This document shows positions 47,092 to 59,270 of a stretch of DNA of 64,000 nt, piece by piece. Within the stretch, counting starts at the first letter, position 1. Each line of letters begins with the position of its first letter. Under the pieces are notes generated by a model, which did no database searches, was not told the origin of the DNA, and saw nothing but the letters and a program-made list of their open reading frames with translations. A program made the translations under genes and the position numbers. The DNA comes from Pieris napi (taxonomy: Eukaryota > Arthropoda > Insecta > Lepidoptera > Pieridae), in contig NC_062249.1 of NCBI RefSeq assembly GCF_905475465.1, forward strand, positions 9,932,501 through 9,996,500, given 5' to 3'.

Positions 47092-50000
47092 TTAAATTGT
47101 TTCTAACATTACTGCAACACCTTGTCCTCCACCACACGATGAAGCGGCTATAGCTGTCCTTAAGTTGTGTAATCTGAAGCAAAATAAAACAATAAGGAGG
47201 TTCCCCTTGATTTAAGAGTTTTACTAATAACCAGAAAAAATTCTGTAAGCTGCGTAGTAATTTATTATAGTGACGTTAAATTTACGTAGGTTAAGGCAAG
47301 AACACATTTAAAAAAGCCATTAATTAAAATAAACAGCTATAGCTGGACTGCATTTGAATGTATATACATTGTACATGATTATATAAATTCGCGTTTTCGA
47401 AGTTATACTTCTTTAGGCGCGTTATGAAAAATTTATGAGAGTGAAATTTTACAATGCGCGCGCACCTGTGACACAAAATTAGGAGTGTGATTATAGCGTG
47501 CGCGAGCGAGATAGGAATAAGACAATATACAAGTAAAAAGAAATAGAATATGCGTGAAGTTCGTATGCCAAGAATTTTGAATGACCATAATGACATTTGT
47601 CATTTACCTTTTAAACAAATAAAGGAGTTTTAATTATTTTTTCAAAGAAATTTAGCAATGCTTTTTGAATTATAATCAGAAGTGATTTAAATTGAATATT
47701 TAAACCAATACTAATTAATATTTCTGAAGAAACTGTGCTCATCAACCTTCCTAAGTGCTTCAATACAATTGAGGTTAACTATCCGTATGTATTATTATAA
47801 TCGAGTAATGTTTTGATTAAAAAAATGACCACATTGTTTAATCAAAACATGTAATTTTTCTGATTTAATCTAGCAGATATAAGGACAAGAGACAAAAAAC
47901 AATTGATGAATCAGTGTAAGTGAACTAAATTGAATACAAAAAAAGAGTTGACATCTTATCGCTGTGAAACATCAAAAACTGGAGGTGGAAAAAAGCCAAA
48001 CTATTTCTAATAATGCCAAAGAATTATAACTTCTTACGCGCGTACATAAGTACCCGCACCCTTTTTTTTTTAAATTAACGGCTTGAAATGATTTTATATA
48101 TGTCGGTTTTATTGGTACCTCAATTGATGTACAATATGAGTGATCATTCTTGCTCCAGTGGCTGATACAGGATGTCCCATAGCGAGCGCACCGCCATTTA
48201 CGTTTACTTTGGTCTCATCTAAATCGAGTTCCTTTATGACAGCAAGGGATTGTGATGCAAATGTTTCATTTATCTGCAAAAAGTAATTATTATACAGGGT
48301 GGCCGAAAAGTCGTGGATCAAACGCAAATAGATATATAACCTAGAAAGATATTAGAGCCACTCATGGCTACGTGTAGTACCTTTTCAGAATCCCTATTAA
48401 ATGCGCCAAAACTTGTAATACAGGGTCACTTTTCGGTAGAGTAATTTTTTTTCACAGTGAAGTAAACAAAAAGTTTTGATTTGAAAAAAAAATATTTTTT
48501 ACAAATCTTACATTGTGTGTATGCTATACCTATGGAGATGTCTTACTCAAAGCAGTATTTTTATTCGCTTTCAGTACAAACCTCAAATAAATCAATATCA
48601 TGCATCCTAAAATCTACTGTTTTTGTTAACTTTTTAATTGCCGCAACTACTCCAAGGCCTTCGTACGGATCACTTCCAACACACGACCAGCCAGTTATCC
48701 GCGCCATAGGATTTAAATTATACATTTTAACAATTTCTTCACTAGCTAGCAATATAGATGCTGCACCGTCTGCTGGGGCCTAAAATAAATAAGGTCTTTT
48801 ATTGGTTTGAGCTCAAAATTGAATTACACAATGTTAAATTTCATAAACGTACTACGTAATTTGTCACTTGTATTACCTAGTACCTGCGGAATGGACTAGA
48901 ATAAAAGCGTCCGCTACGTTACATTCGATGTAGGCATTGTGCGTGTACATAAATAAAAACAAGCAAGATACCTAGTATTTGATAGAAGTTATAATGTTAT
49001 AATTTTCAGAAGACAACTCAAACTATTAAACAATAGCATTAATTATCCTAAGTCATCAAAATAAGTACATGTACGTATATACCGTAGAAAAAAAATGCTT
49101 TGTAAAAATCTAATTCAGTCTAATATGTGTATTTATTTTTATTGAATTATGCAAAGACATATATGTTTTTAAAGCGTACAAACTTGTAGCTGTAGTGTTT
49201 ACTCAATAAATATAGCAATAAATTTTGAAAATTCATTTAAACACTAAAATATTAAAATCTATCTCTAACCGTCTCAGCGTAAACACAATTTGACAGAAAG
49301 AGACGAAAGACAACTCTCTGGATCTGTAACCAAAGATGCGCAATTAAATAATAGCCTTCTTCAACAGTAACTTACAGCAGAATTGTTGAAAGTTACAATA
49401 GAATCTTCACTGACAGAGGGTGATGCGGTCAAGTCTTCAAGTTTAATTTCTGGGTTTGTTAATTCGTCTTTAATGACGTCATGTTCCTTCTTATTTCTCA
49501 CAGTTTTTAGTTTTGTTATCTCATCTTCGAAAGTATTTGATTCTTCAGCTGCAAAGTGTAATTATGCATTTATGACCTATATAAATCTCAAAAGGTTTGA
49601 AGATCATAAGACTGAGATTTATGTCCATTCACAACAATCACAATTCAATTATGCATTGTTAGTAATGGTTTTAATCTTAATCGGTATTATTTATCTTTTT
49701 TGTATCATCATATTTACATTAAATAAATAACAAATTTAAACTTAAATTTGCACAACAGTTTTATATACTTATTTAATTTGTACGCCATATGATTAATGCT
49801 TGATTTTTATTATAGCTATTCTGTAAATATCGACCTTCTCTCAATTCTTTTCTCTCTCGCGATTCTCTAAAAACGTAACCTTTTTTTTTTGTAATCGATG
49901 TGCTGTTAAGTGAGTTTGCGCATGAAGCACACAATTATACAAAATATACTTTATATAACTATTTAATCAAATGGTCTATTATAGTGGTTAAAACATATAA

Positions 50001-53000
50001 TGGATATAAGAAATATAAACACATTCACTTCAATAAAAAATGGGTCAAACTCAGCTTTAAGTAGCAATCGCCAGCAACACTGATTTTCAGTTAACCCATA
50101 CTATTTCATGACAATCAAATTCTACGATTGAGACACAATATAAACTTTTCATAGACACTTCCACGTAACTGAAAATATTTCAAATTTTTGAAGTGAAACT
50201 TCTGAGGCGCGTGAGGGTAAAATTTTTACAGAACGTCATGAAGATGTGCAGCGTTTTCGTCGAAGAAAAGGCAGACAGCGATTGAGACCGATTGAGAGAG
50301 TGAGAAGGGTGAAATACCTTATAGAAATTCTTTTTTTTTAATTAAAATTTAAAGAGAATTTATGAAATATTAGTATTTTATATTGTATGCAAAATAAATT
50401 ATTGAAATCTCAAATTAGGAACTGTAAATTAAAATGCCACGTGTTTTTATTAGGAAGAAATTTATTATTTGTATTAATTTTCGACACCTTATATTTTAAT
50501 GACAGTTAAATTCCTAACATATCTTCCTTTTTCCCTCCCTCTAAGTCTCGGAAATCTAAAGTTTTAGATTTGTATAATACGAACGAGGGTTAAAAATTTG
50601 TTTGCCAAAGAAGTTTCACTTCTGACATGTGTACCTGCTTTGTACGCATTCACTTTTATTTATATATAAAGCATATTTGACGAATAAAGAAGTCGCTAGT
50701 TTATAAAGCCTTACCTTTTTTCCACTTTAAATGGCTTTTTAAAGTAAACTCATCAACGTCTTTTCTAGTTATACCATAGAGTTTTGCTATATTTTCCGCT
50801 GTTTTTTGTAGTGTTGTGCCTGTGTATGTATCAAGAAACGGTGTTTTGATGTGATCCTCCATTAGATACGGTGTACCAAGACTTGTTCCGAATCTAACAT
50901 TTCGTACTAACATCGGTAGAGATGACATTATATCTGAGCCACCCGTGAGGCACAGATTTGCTGAATTTGTTAATATTTCCTGAAAACCGCTTATCACAAT
51001 AAATTATAAACAAAGCAAGTACCTAAGAGAGCGTTCAAGTATTACGTAACGCAATTTTTGGAGATTATTGACCCCCCCCCCCCATGTAACGCGCCGTAAC
51101 GTTTTTCTGTACCCAATAGTAAAACGTTTCTTGACCACCCAGTGACTCTTTATATCTAAAAGTTACCATTATGTGGTGTAAAGTACTGGAAAATTGAAAA
51201 TAATATTAACAATAACGCGTAATTTAATCCCCACCCCGCATCGTAACGTTTTACAAATAGACCAAAAAATTTCGTTACGTAATACTTGAACGCTCCCTAA
51301 TAATGATAGGAGATAAGGTTATAGGTAGGTAAATTGGTTTTGTTACTCTAAGTATATAATTATTTATTTAAACCAATTTTGTTCCCTAGAATTCAATTGC
51401 TGTTCACTAATTTTGTGTTTTAACCGTTATAAATTACTTTATTTAGATTCACATATTCCAAAATCTCTAACAAAGCTTACGTCATCAACTCGTGCGGGAG
51501 CTTTCTACGCTTTCTCTTAAATTGTGAAATGACATGATAATCCATTCATTCAGGTTTTGAGAAGATCATCGCAATCGAGTTAAGATAGTGCGTTTTCCAA
51601 TTACAGAGCATTATGCGACTCAGTGCCGCATAATGCGACTCAGTGCCGCACAATGCCGCATAATGCGACTCAGTGCCGCACAATGCCGCATAATGCGACT
51701 CAGTGCCGCACAATGCCGCATAATGCTGAAGCTTAATTGGAACGTGAATTAGTTTTCAAATGCATCAGCAGAGTGCGCTAAGTCAGTGTTGAAAAAAAAA
51801 TGTTCTGAATAGAGTTAGCAACCACATTAATGTATAAATAATGTGGTTAACAATAATAATTGGTTGAAAACTTTTTACGCTTATTTTAATAATCAAATTA
51901 TTTCATTAACATTTTTTTACTGAAATAAGAGAAAACCTTTAAAGAATATAAGGTTTTAACAAGCTAAATTAACAGTAAAATATATAGTTTCATGTAAGAA
52001 GTTTACATCATTTACGTTTTGAGTAATTTTTTTTAAATGATTTCTAAAAAAAATATATACTTTTTCAAAACCATTGCAATGTTTACAAGAGTATAATCCT
52101 GTAAAATAAATTTGTTTACAGATCCGAATTTTAAAATAAAATTGTACTATAACTATAATCCATACTTATATTTATTTTTTTTAGCAGTTTGAAATAACTT
52201 TAATTATTTTCAAAATCTACGACGAAACAAATTTTTCAACAATAAATAATATTTACTAACGAAAATTTCGATAAATGCCAACTTAAAGAAAAACACTGGT
52301 CAATTTTCTGTCACTGTGTTGGTATTTATTGCGAGAAGCACGCGAGAGCATTCGTTTTGAGAGTGCTCAATTGTGCGAAGCGTTGCTGTAGTTGGAACAT
52401 TCAACGTTGAGCATTATGCCGCATAGCCCGCATAATGCGCTCTAGTGCTGTAATTGGAAAACGCACATAGTCGTGAGCCCTTATGAGAATAACCTTTCTA
52501 GATAAAATAATATGTTGATCTATATAAATTAAGTGTTGGTCTATATAGGCACTTGCAAATTTACAAGGTGATGTTTTGGCAAAAAAAAAATCGTATAAAT
52601 ATCGTTGTTAATAAGTATTCTGTTAAATCTTGAGAGAGATTGTCATAGCCTGCCATTAATATGTTTTGTTTTATACCATTCCACCACTTATCAAGGCTTG
52701 AATGCCCGTCGCGCATGTTCTGTTAACACCAAGTGCCGGTTTCTCAATGGGAACACCAGAGTAGATGCCGCAGTATCTAGGAGTCTTTCCTCCATCACAT
52801 TGGCTTAGCTATAATTAAGGAATCAACTTGTAAACGTTTTTTATAAGAAGTTGCACAGTTGCAAACGCGTAGGAGAAAGTATTTACTTTACTTGCGCTAA
52901 AGGCTATCAAAAAGTCTCTTTTAGGATTTTTTATGGCAAAAAGGTTTCAAGTATTCGATCGTTGATTGATTGATTGATTTATTTATTTACAGCCTATGCA

Positions 53001-53664
53001 TGGGCAAATTTTAACTAATATAATATTTAAAACTAAATATTATACATTTAAATTATTTTACTAAATTGACAGAAAATCTTCTGCTATCCACTAATCTTCT
53101 CCAAGTACATTTTTAAATCACAGTATATTCCCCATACGCTTCACAAATAGGTCACTCTCCGGTTGATAAAACTATAATTTATCTTAATAGATATTTTAAG
53201 TCTCGGTATATTCAGCTGTAGACCTTAGTGCTCCTGTATACTCACAAAATTGATATTTCCAACGATCGTGCAATCAATTAAGTTTGGATCTACTCTCGAT
53301 GACTGTATGGCATCTTTTGCAGCTGCGGCAAATGCATGCGACGCTGGCAACTCTCGTAGGGATCCACCATATTTACAAAATGGCGTCCTTTTCGCGCCAA
53401 TAACAAAAATACCTAAAATGCCATCTTTATTCTCTAATACCACAAATATCCAAAACAAAATTAAATAAACAATAAATTGTTGTATCTAAGTTGGCAAAAT
53501 AAATATTACATATATAAAGTCAAGCGCCTAATAAAAAACGAACACACATTTTTTTTTGTATATTAAAGGTGTTTAATGCTTACAGTGCGTTAACGAGAAT
53601 GATTATTAGAGTGCATGTAATGTGAACAACCTTAAAAACACGTACCTTTGCTCTTAAGTATCAT
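47092..53664 (-). CDS. Divergent ACAA2-like 3-ketoacyl-CoA thiolase paralogue (8 exons, 396 aa)
   Basis: Exons (minus): 53664-53646, 53412-53246, 52808-52677, 50979-50715, 49548-49376, 48779-48582, 48273-48119, 47173-47092; total 1191 bases, exactly 397 codons, against 397 aa for human ACAA2. Exon 1 is only MILKSK plus one base. The fold is a mitochondrial thiolase of beta-oxidation: GIFVIGAKRTPFCKYGG, VNRTCATG (nucleophile Cys at residue 94), VRNVRFGTSLG, INETFA, GALAMGHP (His352). The last motif reads ASSCGGGQG where ACAA2 has SACIGGGQG: Ser stands at 382, the second catalytic Cys, and Cys has moved to 383. GSG after the nucleophile is ATG, NEAFA is NETFA, and VTAGN is VTFNN. Exon 5 is poorly conserved and charged. 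The open frame, splice sites and exon sizes are intact, so this looks like a kept, altered paralogue rather than a pseudogene. The exon 6 donor (GAG|gtttgt) is weak. Confidence 0.88.
47398..48070 (+). repeat. Hairpin-ended dispersed repeat in the last intron of the ACAA2-like gene
   Basis: CGAAGTTATACTTCTTTAGG, GAGTGAAATTTTACAATGCG, ... GCCAAAGAATTATAACTTCT, TACGCGCGTACATAAGTACC and poly-T. Longer interior than the 17810 copy. It ends about 49 bp from exon 7. Confidence 0.7.
48292..48445. mobile_element. Short DNA-transposon remnant
   Basis: ACAGGGTGGCCGAAAAGTCG on the left and ACAGGGTCACTTTTCGG on the right, the latter not simply inverted. Looks like a mariner-type terminal fragment, uncertain. 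Confidence 0.3.
50195..50660 (+). repeat. Dispersed repeat, second hairpin-ended subfamily (long copy)
   Basis: Starts GAAGTGAAACTTCTGAGGCG and ends GCCAAAGAAGTTTCACTTCT, GACATGTGTACC. Related to 23870 and 29560. It lies about 50 bp from exon 4 of the ACAA2-like gene, in intron 4. Confidence 0.7.
51588..52466. mobile_element. TIR element, 879 bp, with internal 30-bp tandem repeats
   Basis: GTGCGTTTTCCAATTACAG at the left is inverted as CTGTAATTGGAAAACGCAC at the right, each followed inward by AGAGCATTATGCG-like words; ATA on both flanks. Interior is AT-rich with no transposase. In intron 3 of the ACAA2-like gene. Confidence 0.7.
51631..51727. repeat. Tandem array, 30-bp unit, three exact copies plus partials
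   Basis: Unit TAATGCGACTCAGTGCCGCA + CAATGCCGCA at 51631, 51661 and 51691, with partial units at 51611-51630 and 51721-51727. It is made of the subterminal TIR words of the surrounding element. Confidence 0.92.
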
Positions 53665-54639
53665 CTGTACTTCAATATGATAAAAATATTCTTATCAATG
53701 TAACTGATTACACTGTTGTTTTGTGTCGTGAAATGAGATAACTAAATTATCAGTGTAGAGTTATGCTATTTACATTATTTTTATTTATTTACTAAGTCCT
53801 TTATCTACCGTTTCAAATTTAATGACGTGGAATAAGTGATACCTCTATCTTATGTTCCATAATAAACATATTTTATTTTTTTAAGTATGCTTAAGTAATC
53901 TTATGGAAAAGATGTAGTTTTTTCTATAATAACACATAAATTATTTGATAATTTGTATTAAATACTTTTAATATGGTTATAAACACAGGTTATAATGGTT
54001 TTCTTAAATAATTTTAAAATATGATCAGTGATTTTTTTATACACAGTGTAGTGTGTGAAAGAGTTTTGTTACACCACATTGTAGTCTATACAGTGGAGTT
54101 TTTATAGATTAAAACACAATAAAAAAATAGACAAATTTATTCAAAATTTATAAAAAGTAAAATATTGTCTACATATTAAAACCATCACTTGCATTATAAA
54201 GGCTGTATTCAAGTCGACAAAGTATAAAAATATATCTATTAAAAAATGATTCAATAAGCGACAATGCAAGTGAAAATTGATTTTTTCGTATATTTCAAAT
54301 GTGACTAACGTTATAATATCGACTTGACTCCTAATATACATATAAGATCAATAACTACCATGACTAGCACCCACTAGCGCCTCTAAATAACCATTTCTCT
54401 TTTTGTGCAACATAACATTGACATTAACTCAAAAACAAGGTTGCCTGGAAGAAATCGCTTGTTAGCGATAAGGTTGCCCGTTGCCTTATAACTTATGTTA
54501 CCTGCTTTTTTATGTGTATTTTTTTGTATAAGAGTAAATAAATAAACAATAAATTCGTCATTACAGTACATCGAAGTAAAAAAACAATTGATTGGTACAC
54601 ATAGTATACACAGTTCTAGTGTTTAGATAGTTTTTATTT

Positions 54640-57600
54640 TTATACAATTTCCACAAGTAAGGCAATGCCTTGTCCGCCACCGATGCACGCTGATCCAATG
54701 CCTCGTTTAAGACCACGGCGTCTGAAAATTATTTGTATATAAAGAAATAGTAGTCCATTCAATTTGTAATCTATATATGTATATATAATGAAAATGGTCT
54801 TCGTTTGAGGCTCAATCACGCCTAAACCACTGATCGTATCGACATGAAACTACCACCATTCGATGCGAAATTATTTATTAAATTCCAACGTTCCTTCATT
54901 TTTTTATTGCTGTTTTACTTTTATGAAAATTTATCCATACGGACTTCACCGCGGAAACATTCGGGGAGGCTTCCTAGAACCTCTAAACGTCAACATCTGT
55001 TAAAAACTCGATTTTCGAAATATTTCAATTTTCTTAGCGGGAAGTTAAAAAGAAGTATAATAAAAATATGAAAAAAAATAAAATAATGAAACATAAAATT
55101 TATTTTAATTCGTCCAGCAAAGCGGGCGCGAAACGGCTAGTATGAACATAAAAGGGGCGATATTTATTTTTTAGATCACAGACTAACAATACATGTATTT
55201 TAAATTGTGTAGGTAAAGGTAAATACAAATATTTGAATAGTTCTTCAGACTAGAGTCTGATTGATGTTCTATAATAGAAACCTTAAGTCCGTATTCTAAA
55301 ACGTGAATCAAACTTAATTACGAATTATGAATTATGGACTTTAGTCCTGACATGATGACACGAATAATAATCTAACAAACGAACGAAGAAATTCTCTCTT
55401 GATCATTGTTTTTCTTATAATCACCTCAGTTCATGTACTAGATGTGCCGTAATTCTGGCGCCAGAAGCACCTACTGGATGTCCCATAGCTATGGCTCCAC
55501 CATTCACATTTAATTTACTCTGGTCCAGCTTCAGCTCTGCCACACAGGCCAAAGTTTGTGCAGCGAACGCTTCATTGATCTGTCGTAATTAACATTTGTA
55601 AAAACAGTGATTTCGGTGTACCTATCATAATGTTATAAATTTGTATTATTGTTTCATTCTAAATTCGATTCAGTGAAGGATGTATTTTGTAATTTCTATT
55701 CGTGAATAATTATTAATGTTTTAAATATTCAATCTACTATATAAAAATAACTCGGGTTTTCCTTCCTGAAGCTATAACTCCAGAACGCACGAACCGATTT
55801 CCACGGTTTTGCATTCGTTCAACAGAAAAGCGGGATCACCAAACGAAATGTTGCATAAAACGAAGCCATCTGGTGGCGAAACGGTTTTGCTAGTTCACCG
55901 AGTTTGCTAGTTTATGAATAAATAAAAAATGATACCTCAACTAAGTCGATGTCATCCAATGTCAGCTGGGTAGCAGCGAGTAACTTTTGTATAGCAGGTA
56001 CTGGGCCGATACCCATTATTCCTGGCTCGACTCCTACGAATGACCACCCCAAAAGCCTTGCGAGTGGCTTTAAGTTATTTTGTTTTAGACCGTCCTCGTT
56101 GGACAAAATAAGAGCACCTGCTCCATCATTGATCCCCTAAAGAAAATGTTTGAAATAAAAAAAAAAATTAATTGTCTCTGCACAAAAACATCCTGGAATA
56201 TTACGATCTAGCTTAAATTAAGGCTAATAAGTATTTTAAAATTAGCGTAATTTACTAAATAGGAAATTTAACTAATAAAGAGACCAATAACACTACAAGG
56301 GAAGACACTCTGTTCTTGTGTAGTTTTCTTGTTACTTACCACATTAATAGAAAATGAAAAATTTAGATTCATCAAAATATTTGTAACTAAACTAAACTCT
56401 CTTTTCAGTTAAAACGCGCGAAACGATTTGAATTGAGAAAAAAAACATGGCGGAGACTTTGACAGATGACGCAAATAAATAATGAAGGGACTTAAAAAAA
56501 TAAAAAAGTGATGCCGTTTATTATGTGATCTGCTTTACTATGTTATAATTGGGACTATTTTTTGTTACTTAGGGGCTAAAATTATGATCTTACCGAAGAA
56601 TTTCCAGCCGTAACAACACCACCTTTCCTGAACAACACTGGCAACTTGTGTAAACCTTCTGCGGTTGTTTCTGGTCTCGGATGCTCATCCTTCTCTATTA
56701 ATACTTCTTGCTTTTTCACTTTAATTGGTACAGGAGCGGTTTCGGCTTTGAAAACTCCGCTATCATATGCTGAAAGTACACACAAGTTTGTGGTGGATTT
56801 TAAATTAAAGAAAATCTTTCTAATAAAAAGAATTTATTAAAGAAAATGCTTCAATGCCCTTTATGTGATTTATTAAATATTAACAGTTTAAAATAATTAG
56901 TTCCGACATATTGCATCGGTACTTTACAGGAAATATGGTCTTAATTCTTAAATTGCGTAGCATGTACCTAGGTACCTCAACATATTTCTTTAATTTGAGG
57001 TTATATTGTAAAATTTCTCTCATTAATATACGTTTCGAGTGCTTTTTAGAGAGCGTAGCGAGAGAGCGACACGTCTATTCGGTTTATTAAATGTCAATTC
57101 ACTTGACAATTAATAAACTCATAATCCTTTACTTGTGTCGACAATATTAGATAGATTATTTATATGACTATTTTTAACGTAATACTTATATGAATTTCGT
57201 AAAATTCTCACCAGCCTTCCACTTCTTCTGGGATTGCAACGCGAACTCATCAACCTCTCCTCTTTGAAGACCATACTTTTCCGCAAGATTCTCAGCTGTC
57301 TGTGGCATTGTGAACTTGCAGAATGAATCCAGAGAAGATGAGGTTAGAGCATCTTCAAATGGTGTGTTGACGCCCAAAGGTAGCCCAAAGCGAACATTTC
57401 GTACGACAAAAGGGACCGTTGACATACTTTCAGTACCTCCAGCAAGGGATATGTTTGCTGCTCCTGTTAATATGTCCTGAAAATACAGATATTTAACTAA
57501 TTTTCGTGGGTTAGGCATCCACTTTGTAACATAGAATAGATAATTATAGAGGAGAATACGACTTAGAGTCCTTCAAGAAAAGAGCGTAAAATTCTTAAAA

Positions 57601-58402
57601 AGCTGGCAAGCCTTCTGGCAATGTGTGTGACTACAACTTAAACAATGGGAGCCTCAATATTTTATGTTCGCTGGAAACCTATACTAATGTACTTCTATAG
57701 TGGGTTTAAGGTTACGGTATAAAATTAATAATAAAAATAAAATCTGGTTTCATGTTAATTTTAGTCAAGGCAATGAATAAAGTAGGAGATGGCTTTTATA
57801 TTTAAAGACTTTTTAAAGCTAAGTGATGCCAAACTCAAAGAAGGAATATTTGTGGGACCACAAATGCATATTGAAGACGTAAATTTTTGTTATCATTGTA
57901 AGCAATTATAAAAGTCTTTTTAGGTAACCACAGAGCCGAAACTGCAGAACAGTTAGTTGGGTTGCAGAATGTCATAACAAATTCACTTTCTTCATTCTCA
58001 TTTTTCTTAATTCCATCTAATCTTCGTATCTAATCGTACGGTAAAAGGTCCACCAGGATGTGAAGAAGCTTGAAGAACGATCTCATAACATCATTCAAAT
58101 CACAAAAGAATAAGTTAAAGTTTCACGATTGTTTGTGTTGAAAAAAATTCGTCTGTTTTATTGTTAATTTTTGAAAAGCAACTAGGTAGTTTAAGATCAA
58201 AATCAGTACGTGAGGAATCTTCTTATATAGATAAATATACAGCATAACAAAAAAATTATGTACTCACCTGAGCACTGTTGATAATTGCTTGAAATCCGGA
58301 TCCACACAATCTGTTGACTCCCAAAGCTGGTTTTTCCTGTGGAATACCTGCCTTCAAGGCTCCATGTCTCGCAGCTAGAGCCCCATCTCCGGATCCACTT
58401 AT
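54640..58402 (-). CDS. ACAA2: 3-ketoacyl-CoA thiolase, mitochondrial (ACAA2), 5'-incomplete
   Basis: Visible exons (minus): 58402-58268, 57476-57212, 56769-56594, 56136-55936, 55579-55425, 54721-54640, all GT..AG with agreeing phases, 338 codons including the stop. Catalyses thiolytic cleavage of 3-ketoacyl-CoA, the last beta-oxidation step, in the mitochondrial matrix. All catalytic motifs are present: VNRLCGSGFQ (nucleophile Cys), GGTESMS, VRNVRFG (ACAA2-type), VTAGN, GIMGIGPVP, INEAFA, GAIAMGHP and SACIGGGQG. Exon sizes match the ACAA2-like neighbour (265, 155 and 82 bases are identical), which shows tandem duplication; the pair are about 1 kb apart. The first about 62 residues (GAKRTPF region) are not found between 58402 and the window end. 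A foldback element and a Jockey LINE lie there, so the first exons are probably beyond 64000. Confidence 0.93.
54770..55140 (+). mobile_element. Non-autonomous Helitron-like element (copy 2), 371 bp
   Basis: A|TCTATATATG ... GCGCGAAACGGCTAG|T: TC start, CTAG end, inserted between A and T. Near-identical to 44513-44910. In the last intron of ACAA2. Confidence 0.7.
55733..55910 (+). mobile_element. Short Helitron-like element
   Basis: A|TCTACTATATAAAAATAAC..., CACGAACCGATTTCCACGG, GGTGGCGAAACGG and GTTTGCTAG|T. End could instead be at 55893. In ACAA2, 20-odd bases from an exon. Confidence 0.5.
57558..57660 (+). repeat. GAGCCTCCTGCCCG-family repeat fragment
   Basis: TCCTTCAAGAAAAGAGCGTA matches the 7640 copy. 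Confidence 0.45.
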
Positions 58403-58894
58403 CTGAAAAGGTTTTATACAGCTGACGCACTTTCATTTTACAGATATATTTATTTTATATACTAGAGTTAAAGCAATACGTTATTCCGAAGACAAATTGT
58501 TCATACATACTAAGATTTGTGTGAACATCATAGATATTATGGAGAAAGTTAGTGGTGCTTTTTCTGCAAACTTCTTAATCGTACACTCTTTCATTTCAGT
58601 TCGTCTAACCTAAATGGTTGTTTAAAGTGATCAAGTATTGTGTAACTACCGACTGGCGGGCCCAAAGGGGTAGTGGTTGATGATGACGCTATAGATGAGT
58701 ATTGATTCTAGTCGCAGATTGTAAATGTACAATTTATGGGAAATAGAAAAGCTTTGAAATACTTCCAGCTAACTAGGCCTTGGCCTCCTAAAAAGAACGC
58801 GTTTGGCCAAAAAACCCATCGATATCCAGATTGAGCATTCTGATAAACGAGCTGGATAAAATCATTCAAATGCCTTTCACCAAGAACACTCTTA

Positions 58895-59171
58895 TAGATA
58901 TATACCTAATTGTTACTTTAGACCACTATTAGAGTATGCCTACAGCATTTGGGATCCTTATTTCATAAAGGATATTAGTATGCTTGAAAGGGTTCAAAGA
59001 AAAGCCACGAAAATGATCAGGTCACTCAGGAAGAAATCTTATAATGAGCGTCTGAAAGCACTTGATCTTACTGATTTAGGAAGTAGGAGATTAAGAGAAA
59101 ATCTCATTGAAACCTATAAAATCCTCACTGGCCACTATAATGTTCCAGGAATTGAGAAGCTTTTATTTTAA
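58895..59171 (+). pseudogene. LINE ORF2 C-terminal fragment (CR1-like)
   Basis: Translates as FRPLLEYAYSIWDPYFIKD then MLERVQRKATKMIRSLRK and LGSRRLRENLIETYKILTG. RPLLEY...W-P........E-VQRKATK is the post-RT domain of CR1-type LINEs. It is truncated on the left and the TAA after KLLF ends it early; similar coding wording (KNFLPNRVVADS) continues to about 59270. Confidence 0.7.
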
Positions 59172-59270
59172 GTAAAAATATACATTTGAGGGGTAGTTCT
59201 TTAAAACTTAAGACCGCTCAACATAACACAAATTCCCTAAAGAACTTTCTCCCAAACCGAGTAGTGGCCG

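Noticed and set aside
48109..48327. Thiolase fragment ending at a stop after HIVHQLR, read as a truncated pseudogene
   Set aside because: A consensus donor follows CAATTGAG and the last exon at 47173-47092 continues in the correct phase, so the stop is intronic.
51631..51727. CRISPR-like regularly spaced repeats
   Set aside because: The 30-bp units are directly abutting with no unique spacers, lie in a eukaryotic intron and derive from the ends of a DNA transposon.
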